Shown here: positions 56,601 through 64,000 of the stretch, piece by piece | Position numbering within the stretch: position 1 is the first letter of the stretch | How the letters are laid out: the number at the start of each line of letters is the position of its first letter | Source: Endomychus coccineus | Taxonomy: Eukaryota; Arthropoda; Insecta; Coleoptera; Endomychidae | Reading direction: 5' to 3' | Length of the DNA: 64,000 nucleotides | Assembly (NCBI GenBank): GCA_958510875.1 | Contig: OY294067.1 | Location: 255,813,736 to 255,877,735, forward strand | Notes under the pieces: model-generated | Database searches by the model: none | Told to the model about the DNA's origin: nothing | The model's input: only the letters and a program-made list of their open reading frames with translations | Made by a program: the position numbers and the translations under genes

Positions 56601-59600
56601 ACTTAAACAACCATTATTTGAATAACAAAAATGAATCCGTGAATTGAAATTCTCAATAACATTTAATAATTATTGCTGACAGTAGCTCGTATTGTTTAAT
56701 TCTTTCGAGTACTATCTCAATTTTTAATTATTAACAGTTGTTCGTTAATTGAAAGAATTCGTTAAAAATATTACCACGGTACTACTGAATCTCGAAGCGA
56801 TTTTGTTTGTTGCACTGTTTTCATCAATGCTTATATAAAATAAAATTATGCAGAATGTATAAATTTCAACAGATTGAATTTGAAAATTTGAACCTATTGT
56901 AAGTATGTGATCGAGGAAAATGTTATATGAATCCAAAAATTCATCCAGCTATTTACATAATATACAATATTTCTTATTTTTTATCGAGTTCAAAAGGGGA
57001 AAAGTCTCTTCATTTGACTACAGAGTAGGTTTGAAAATTTTGTTGCACATAGTATTAAAAATATGAATCTGGAACAGAAGGCCTTGTAGGTATCCCAAAT
57101 TTGCAAGTGAACTGTTTAAACATGTTTTAGAAAGGTGAACAAGTTATTTGTCGAAATGTAAGTGTTCATGTCTTATCTGTTAAAATATAGTTACTTGAAT
57201 TTGTCGTGCCTACTGTAAGATAATTTTCTTTTTAGACTTTAAAAGTTGGGCCACAATTTTTCCAACAGTTGAGCAAGTGCCTTCGCCTCTCAGCTGTCCA
57301 AGAGGTAGTTTTTGCTCTTGCTCTGCGGCATTCCCTCAACCAAGAAGTAGCAAGTTTGGCTCAGACACATCTCCGAGCAAGTGTACCCGCCTTAGTACAA
57401 TCTTACATTGACACTGAGGGTAGCAGTAGGCAACACGAAGGTGGCCTTCACGAGACCACTCCTGAAGTACTCCATCTAATCCTCTCTGCTATTCTCAAAT
57501 CTCCAAAAGAAGTCGGACTCACAAACGACATACACACAACTTTTTTAAACACACTACAACGGGACTTTCCCAGAGATTTAGTACCGGTCGTTCTTGCTCC
57601 GCTAGTGTATCCGGAACAGTGCGAATTAGCTCCAGACATGTCCTCAGAAGGCCCCGGTTTATCCGGGGGCATGCTGGAAACATCACTAGCGGACGTTGTT
57701 TCCGAAATAGGTTATAGTTTTACCTCATCCGTGGAAGAATGTCGTAATAATCTCGTGAAACTAGGGGGGCGTGATATTACTCCATCTATAGTATCAAGAG
57801 TGCTTACCATTATGTGCCGAACACACAGTGGCCTTGATGATTCGTTGAACATTCAGGCACCAGGTGCTTTTAATAAGAGCACCGAAGGACGAACGTCGTG
57901 GAACGTGGAAGTTTTTATACAAGCAATCAAGGAATCTGTACCTAATTTCCAATGGAACAATGTTATTTCCGAATTGGACCATCCCGAATTCATGATAAAA
58001 GACAGGCAAGGGTTGATATTATTGATAAGTGCGCTTCGACAAGGTTTGCAAACGTTGGGATTCCACCCCGAAACGTTTCCTATTGATCAATTGTATAGAA
58101 GGTGGAATAATGTAGAAGGTCAATTCAGCTTAATCCAAACCGTAATTAAAAATCCAGATGTGTTTTCGTTTGCCGATTATCCATGCATATCAGTTGCAAT
58201 AGATGTATTGAAAACCCCACCGGAGCAGGATAGCAAAGAATTGGCTAATTGGAGATCTTTAAATTTAGTCGAAATTCTCCTGACTATATCGGAAAGCAGT
58301 TTATACAATCATGTGTACGAATTATTTAAATTTCCAATGCACAATTGTCCAGACGTTCTAGTACTGGCTTTGTTACAAACATCAGGACAAGTTACAATAC
58401 TTAAACAAGAACTTTTAACCAACTTAATTCCGATATTTTTAGTTAATCATCCCAACTCCGCCATAATCTTACATCATGCGTGGCATACTCAAAGTATTAA
58501 TATCAAGCCTATTATAATGCACGCCATGGCGGAATGGTACGTAAGAGGCGAGTGCGATCAGACTAGACTTTCTAGAATACTGGATGTAGCACAAGATCTA
58601 AAAGCATTGTCCATGCTGTTGAACGCTCAAAACGCACAATCCTATCCATTTATTATAGATCTAGCATGCTTAGCTTCTAGAAGGGAATACTTGAAGCTAG
58701 AAAAATGGTTGGCAGATAAGATCAGAGAGCATGGCGAAACTTTTGTTAGCGCTTGTATAAAATTCATCCACCGCCGATGTCCTCAAATTTTAGGAAAGAA
58801 CGATGACACAATCACAAAAGTTGCTCCGTTACCTACAGAAACGATAGCCACGATGGTGCTATGTTTGCAGAACAGTTTGACGTCCGTTGGGCCTGAATGT
58901 CAGGAAGCCATTCTGACCGTTGCCAGTAATTGCGCGTTGCTTGTTAAATCTAGACAACCGACTATATTACGGTCTCGGGTAGATACTTCGTTCAATCCTT
59001 CGGCTATCGCTGGTCAACTTTATAATCATTCGGGTGTCGAAACGGTTCCAGGTCTTAGTACAAATCTAGCTAATATGAATATTACTGGTCCAACGAGTTC
59101 GGCGGCATTCAACATTCAAGGAGGGTTAGGTCCTCTCGTTACATCGCCGGGCTCGCCTTCTAGAATTCTTAGTGCGGGTTCTTCGAACAGCCCATTCCCT
59201 ATGATGCCTATGCAACATCAAGGACCTGTCGGTACCAGTGCATCTTTAGTTCTAGGTGTAAATCAACTCAACAATATAGGAAGAATGGGTCCCACCCCTT
59301 CGATCGATAAATCCAGATTACAGGATTACAACCTGTTTCCGGAAATCACACCAAATGTATCTAAAGATATTGAAGACGAAGCGAATAGTTACTTTCAAAG
59401 GATTTATAATCATCCGCCTCATCCGACATTATCCATCGATGAAGTTCTGGATATGTTGAAGAGGTTTCAGGACTCAACTCACAAACGAGAAAGAGAAGTA
59501 AGTAAACAATTTTAACACTTTCAATGTAACTCTATGTGATGATTGGGAATCAGTGTGATCTTATTCATTATGTGTTAATATTTATGACATCAACCATCGA

Positions 59601-60639
59601 TATCACGTTTTTGAAAGAGAAGTTCATATTTTGTAATATTTGAGTTGCGTTACATGTGTGTTATTTTTTGTCATTTAAATCATAGCTAGGCCCATGCATC
59701 TTTTGATGTCTTTTGATATTTAAGGATATCTTAGGTTGGAAAAAATTGGTTTCAATGTGCAATGGCTTTTGTTATACGATTCATATTTCTGCAAAAATAA
59801 CACTACTGACTTTTTTGTTTAGTCTAGAATTAAATATGCCCAGTAAGTTCGCGCGGTCTTGTTTTTTCATGGATTTACAAAAAAATATTTTATTTGATTT
59901 TTTCGTATCTAAACTAACTTCAATTTAATTTCAGGTATTCAACTGTATGTTGCGAAATTTATTCGAAGAGTACAAGTTTTTCCCACAATATCCTGATAAA
60001 GAATTACACATCACAGCTCAACTATTTGGAGGCATAATCGAGAGAGGTATTGTTACTTCGTATGTCGCCTTAGGATTGGCTCTCAGATTTGTGTTAGATG
60101 CTCTCAAAAAGTCGGAAGGTTCGAAGATGTATTATTTTGGAATTGCGGCCTTGGACAGATTCAGATCGCGATTAAAAGAATATCATAAATATTGCGAACA
60201 CGTAAGGGCGATTCCTCATTTCGCAGACTTCCCGCCTCATCTCCAAGAATACGTCGAATATGGCTTGCAAAGTATTGAACCACCGAATAAACCTCAAGGA
60301 CCAGTACTACCGGCCAGCTTAGCCACAATGCTGGCTCCGCCAAACACTCCGGTTACTCAGCCTTACAAGAACAGTCCGATCGTCAATTCTAGTGCTCCGA
60401 GCAAATCTAGTACGACAACGACAAGTACTCTGGGATCAAGACCATCCATTGCTAATGCGACAAACATTGACACTCTCCTTGTGGCCACAGAGAAAGAAGA
60501 AAAAGTTGTTATGCCACCTGAACAAGTTCAAGATAAAACTGCCTTTGTATTCAATAATTTAAGTCAATTGAATCTGAAGAGCAAGTGTGAAGAATTGAGG
60601 GAACTTCTTTCTGAGGAATATTGGTCCTGGTTGTCACAG
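50628..60639 (+). CDS. CNOT1: CNOT1, CCR4-NOT scaffold, 5' part (four exons, continues)
   Basis: Scaffold of the CCR4-NOT deadenylase complex, which shortens mRNA poly(A) tails in the cytoplasm. Exon 1 (50628-50729) begins MNLDSLSFTLSQISYLVASL, a nearly invariant Not1 start. Exon 2 (50990 to 51188 or 51196) has GLEADRHLLQCLFSSVDF. Exon 3 (57237-59497) is long and holds CRNNLVKLGG, ARTHSGL-type RTHSGLDDS, HPNSAIILHHAWH, DVAQDLKALSMLLN and SYFQRIYNHPPHPTLS. Exon 4 (59935-60639) has the HEAT/MIF4G-type CMLRNLFEEYKFFPQYPDKE, KMYYFGIAALDRF and TNIDTLLVATEKEE. The strongest donor of exon 2 (after 51196) leaves exon 3 one base out of frame; a weaker GT at 51189 restores it. About 1,090 residues are visible, roughly half of the usual protein, so the rest lies to the right of the window. 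Confidence 0.95.
51197..54840. other. CNOT1 intron 2, first part
   Basis: AT-rich intron sequence without recognisable exons or elements. Confidence 0.5.
54841..55143 (-). other. unrecognised 95-codon frame in CNOT1 intron 2
   Basis: Antisense open frame with protein-like composition (LPEFLQCAYSNLATPERSLI, QSAWQVKNLGGTTSMLILIC) ending at 54841. It starts with a non-ATG codon and no family is recognised. Could be a retroposed gene piece. Confidence 0.35.
55701..56111. mobile_element. Harbinger-type MITE, TSD TAA, in CNOT1 intron 2
   Basis: The ends are AGGCC...GGCCT with TAA on each side (55698-55700, 56112-56114). Inverted arms share AAAACATCAACACGCAGGCA-type sequence with ACTAACGCACGTTGATGTAT. 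A small inner palindrome GGCAGTGGTACACGCCACTG lies near 55962. This differs from the TAGTCCAG family at 33733. Confidence 0.75.
56115..57236. other. CNOT1 intron 2, last part
   Basis: AT-rich. Ends in a pyrimidine tract and AG at 57235-57236. No element recognised. Confidence 0.5.
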
Positions 60640-61496
60640 GTAAATAATTTTCATTCAATATTACTATTCCAGAGTCTGAATGTACAATGTGTTTTTCTTT
60701 TGCTCGGTTGAATCATTAAAACGTTGCCATGTGACATAAGCATACTTGCACCGGGGTATCTGCAAGCATTGTTAACGTGAAAATCGTTGGAGTGAAGACG
60801 CTTCGCTAAATAATGCAGGGACCACGTGTGTGAAGGTTGGAGAAACGTTGGCATATAGTTAGTTGTTCTCATTTGTTCAAGAAGCTCATTCAGTTCTTGA
60901 AATACACCAATAACCTGAAGTACGCGCTTGGTGAGATATTTCGTTTGTTATCGAGTCGATCCTATTTCGTTTTACGTTGTAAATCAAGCTCTTTGCTTTG
61001 TTTGATTATTGCCCATTCTGAGCTTTAAGTGCAATGGTTGTTCTTGGGATTTGGTGCTTTGGCTCCAATAGCGGATCATAAGCCGTCTCTGATTGTTAGA
61101 TTATAATGCGTTTCCATTTTTGCCTGTTTTTGTATAATTTCTTCAATTTTAAGTATTCCTGAATCTCTATGGAGTAGGTCATTTGTTACATGATGGGGTG
61201 CATCTAGACAGGGCCTGATTATCTTACTTCGAATTAATAAAATAAAACATTTTTACTTTGTTTTTGATCACATATATTATAGTAACAAATCATGACTATA
61301 TTTTCGACACTAGCGTGCCATCTTCAAACGATACTAATGTATGAAAATATGAATAATCTTGACTATTGATAGTACAATATAAGACACAGGTAACAAGTGG
61401 AGTTCCGGTTGGGGAAATACATTGTTAGGAAAGTATAATTGAAATTGGATAATGAGGTAGAGTTAATATTATGATAAGGAAATTTTAATGCGGAGG
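60640..61496. other. CNOT1 intron 4, first part
   Basis: No further CNOT1 exon recognised from here to the window end. Confidence 0.45.
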
Positions 61497-62690
61497 ATAC
61501 TAGAAAGCACGGCATAATATAATGGTAATGCGTCTCGTATACTGTTATACATGACGAAAGCGTAGCCCAAGTCTGTGAACTTACAACTCTCGCCGCAGGA
61601 TCGCTACGGTCGGATGTAAGAGGAGCAAACGGCGAGAACGATGATAAGCTGATAATTAAGTTAAAGTAAAACAATTGTATGCATGTATAGCGCTATTAAC
61701 AACAGAACAACTCATTTCAATCACCCAAACTTTACTACTACTATGAAAACTTAAACGAAAGTCCAGAATTCGCAAAATTGTTGAATTTCAAGTATAGAAA
61801 AATGCAATTCAATACCTGAAGAACAACATTTGTTTAGAAATTGAAGAAGTGAATTCATTTTTATTGGGAAAAGTCATCGAAAATTTCGACTTTCGGACAC
61901 AGGCCTGTAAACAGAGTGGTAGTGGCCGTATAAATGATATCGTTTTCACATCTAATTGTAAAAGATTCCCAATAAAAATTTCCGATCTTTATTCACGATA
62001 TGTGCTTTTTTAAAAAAAAAAGGAACTAATAAATGAATCACCCTGCACAGTGTTTGAAAAAAAATTCTACATCACCCGAAACGCAAAAAATCGCAAATAA
62101 TCTGTGCAATATTAAAAAACTAGAAGGATTGGTGAAACAAAGAAAGTCTTTGGGAGCTCTTGGGGCTTATAGAGTTTTTCTTTATTGAATATGGGCATAA
62201 ATTTACAAATTGCTAAATTAACTCTACATATAGATTACAATGTAGATCAAATATAAATATGGAAATATATGGTCTTATCTATCTCAGTAATATTCATGTT
62301 AAGGAAAAACTATACTTGTATATGGCAGAAACAACTTTTACATAATAATCAGACAGCGATTTAAGTTATTCTGACTGTAAGGAATTAGGCAATTGTGTAA
62401 AGAGGAGTCCTTCACTCATTTTACCATGTATTTGTAAACACAGTAAATAGTTAATATTAATATTGTGCAACTTTCCAAATAGTAATAATAACATCTAACA
62501 CAGAAATTCGAAATTTTTGACTTGACTATTGTCCACCTAAATTCGTGAATTTACCCACTGTGCGCCGTATAGCTCCTCTTACATTCGACAGTAGCGATCC
62601 TGCGGCAAGAGTTGTAAGTTCACAGACTTGGAGTACGCTTTTAATATACGAGACGCACTACCATTATATTATATCGTGCTAGAAAGGCAC
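61497..62690. mobile_element. non-autonomous element with ~140-bp inverted ends
   Basis: The left arm (61497-61640) and right arm (62555-62690) are inverted copies sharing ATAATATAATGGTA.TGCGTC, AAGTCTGTGAACTTACAACT and CCGCAGGATCGCTAC. The interior is AT-rich and non-coding. Ends are approximate, near CTAGAAAGCACG. Confidence 0.75.
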
Positions 62691-62897
62691 AAGAGGATTA
62701 TGGGAAATTTTACGTTATCAAGACATCAAACAGAAAGCTGTAGTACACATCTAATTCGTCTAGTTAAGACTAGTGTCGCCGCTATGCGGATTTAACGTTC
62801 AGCTACGACGTCCACCGCTTGAATTATATTTTGTCTATACTTATAATCGTATACGTAAACTTTCATCCAAATATCATAGATTCTTATTTTTTTTTAA

Positions 62898-63204
62898 ATG
62901 ACTTTGAAAAAAAAAGTTAAATGTTGTGTGCCAAATTGCAACAATGATTTTTCTGAATCTAATATTAATTTTCATATAATTTCCCTAAACATCCAATTGA
63001 AAGAATAAAATGGTTGGATGTGTGTAAATGTGATATAAACATAACCAAAATAAACGACTCCACTGTTATGTGTAATAAACATTTCAAAGTCGATGATTAC
63101 TTCAATAAAGGAAGAGATGCAACTTCAAGCTCGTCAACTTTGGTCCTGAAAAATATAAATGGATATAAAATTATAACATTTCATTATTGTGCAAAAAAAT
63201 AAAA
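62898..63204 (+). pseudogene. THAP domain, frameshifted
   Basis: The first frame from the ATG at 62898 gives VKCCVPNCNNDFSESNINFH. A shift near 62980 moves to HPIERIKWLDVCKCDINITK, then STVMCNKHFKVDDYF. All four zinc ligands (C-x3-C ... C-x2-H) and the Trp are present but split between frames. No transposase core follows. Confidence 0.8.
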
Positions 63205-63500
63205 AAAAGTAGTACATCATGAGAGGATTTGCCAATGCCACGCAATGTTTGCAGCGACCTGATGCTCCGGCTTTACAAGAACATTTGAAATCGCCAATCT
63301 TTTTTGAACCGGATGGACCGGACGAATTGCTGGTTTGCAAACACATGGCAGCAATTTCTAAACAACGTCACTATTTTTTGTCAGTCCAATTTAAACTAAA
63401 TGCCGAGCGTCTAAAATTTGTTGACCTTCAACATATTGGCACAAACCATCACCAAAATGAGATTAAAAATCAACCAAATTAAAAATCTGGTTAGATAATT
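63190..63500 (-). pseudogene. SWIM-type zinc-finger fragment
   Basis: On the minus strand, QYVEGQQILDARHLV is followed after stops by MCLQTSNSSGPSG and GDFKCSCKAGASGRCKHCVA, the C-x-C...C-x-H pattern of a SWIM finger. Stops upstream make it a relic. Insect SWIM proteins of this style often accompany transposons. Confidence 0.65.
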
Positions 63501-63709
63501 GTCCAGCAGTAGAAGTCATATTTAACAATTATATTTACAAATAATTATAAACACAATTAAAAGCAAAAATCAAAACAAAATAATACACAATAAACACGAT
63601 ACGCTAAAGCAGAGAATTCAAAAAAGAATGGATACATTAGCGCGTCACTTTGAATGATGAACGAGTTAGTTAGCGGCGGCACCGCATAGATGGCTGTACT
63701 AGTCGCTTA

Positions 63710-64000
63710 ACATCCCGAATTGATCGTTTAAAATTTTGTCATTATTTTTAATACCTTTGAAAATTTCTATTGTTTCTAGTATGTTTAATTTGAAACCCTC
63801 TACTCTGGTTATGTAAAATTTTAACTTCATCTAAATTTGGAAAATTTTGCCGTTTCTAAAATATTTTGCAAATGGTTCATTTGCGCGGGTGATGCTTGTA
63901 ACGACACATCTGCGGCGTAGGTTATAGAGGACTCAATGACAAAATATAGATCTTTAATTTACTTTGGTGCTCCCCTATATCATTTGCTTTCTTTCTTATG
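63710..64000. other. CNOT1 intron 4, window end
   Basis: No exon or element recognised. CNOT1 continues to the right. Confidence 0.4.

Larger units (their letters stand above)
62762..63709. mobile_element. element carrying THAP and SWIM zinc-finger relics
   Basis: GTTAAGACTAGTGTCGCCGC (about 62763) is mirrored, with gaps, by the sequence around 63670-63709 (GGCGGCACCGCAT, ACTAGTCGCTTAAC). Between them lie a THAP fragment on the plus strand and a SWIM fragment on the minus strand, converging. It looks like a deletion derivative of a THAP-type transposon. Confidence 0.55.

Noticed and set aside
61497..61530. tRNA gene at TATAATGGTAATGCGTCTCG
   Set aside because: There is an A-box-like start, but no B-box or T arm follows at the proper distance.

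Overview
The window is nuclear DNA of an arthropod, most likely an insect. It is AT-rich and intron-bearing, very dense in DNA transposons and MITEs, and carries two clear animal housekeeping-type genes: a CRAL-TRIO lipid-transfer protein and the 5' half of CNOT1. The order cannot be fixed from the sequence.

Region 1 (1-11440) is the most remarkable part. It is an endogenous virus-like element of about 11.4 kb framed by inverted arms of about 2.7 kb that look almost identical. Six minus-strand reading frames lie between the arms, in transcription order: an A32/FtsK-type packaging ATPase, a DUF8207-like protein broken by one in-frame stop, a fibre-like coiled-coil protein, a minor-capsid/penton-like protein, a small repeat protein, and a double-jelly-roll-like major capsid protein. 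I see no DNA polymerase B, integrase or protease, so this looks like a capsid-only Polinton/adintovirus-like unit. The arms hold tandem repeats, three tRNA-like sequences with Pol III A and B boxes, and a small ORF kept open in both copies. A 14-base motif in the arms also sits just upstream of the ATPase gene.

Region 2 (11441-34450) is mostly repeats: a terminal exon for a Cys-rich peptide, a Pif1-like helicase relic, a dead non-LTR retrotransposon, a complete but decayed 3.77-kb Sola-like (DUF7869-like) DNA transposon beside an endonuclease/exonuclease/phosphatase ORF, two foldback elements, a triplicated 0.5-kb tandem repeat interrupted by a mariner-type deletion derivative with a clean TA target duplication, and a palindromic Harbinger-type MITE (TSD TAA).

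Region 3 (34829-43341) is a five-exon CRAL-TRIO gene on the plus strand, 335 codons and in frame across all junctions. Its introns hold a decayed jockey-like retrotransposon, a hAT-type MITE, a mariner-type MITE, and an intact antisense tRNA-Ser(AGA).

Region 4 (43342-50627) has a second copy of the hAT MITE, a deletion derivative of a Harbinger element (transposase start plus MADF protein), a two-exon membrane AAA+ gene of torsin type on the minus strand, and a cluster of repeats ending in ACGGTCGTA, one with a THAP relic.

Region 5 (50628-64000) is the start of CNOT1 on the plus strand (four exons visible, continuing beyond the window). Its introns hold MITEs and a THAP/SWIM element.
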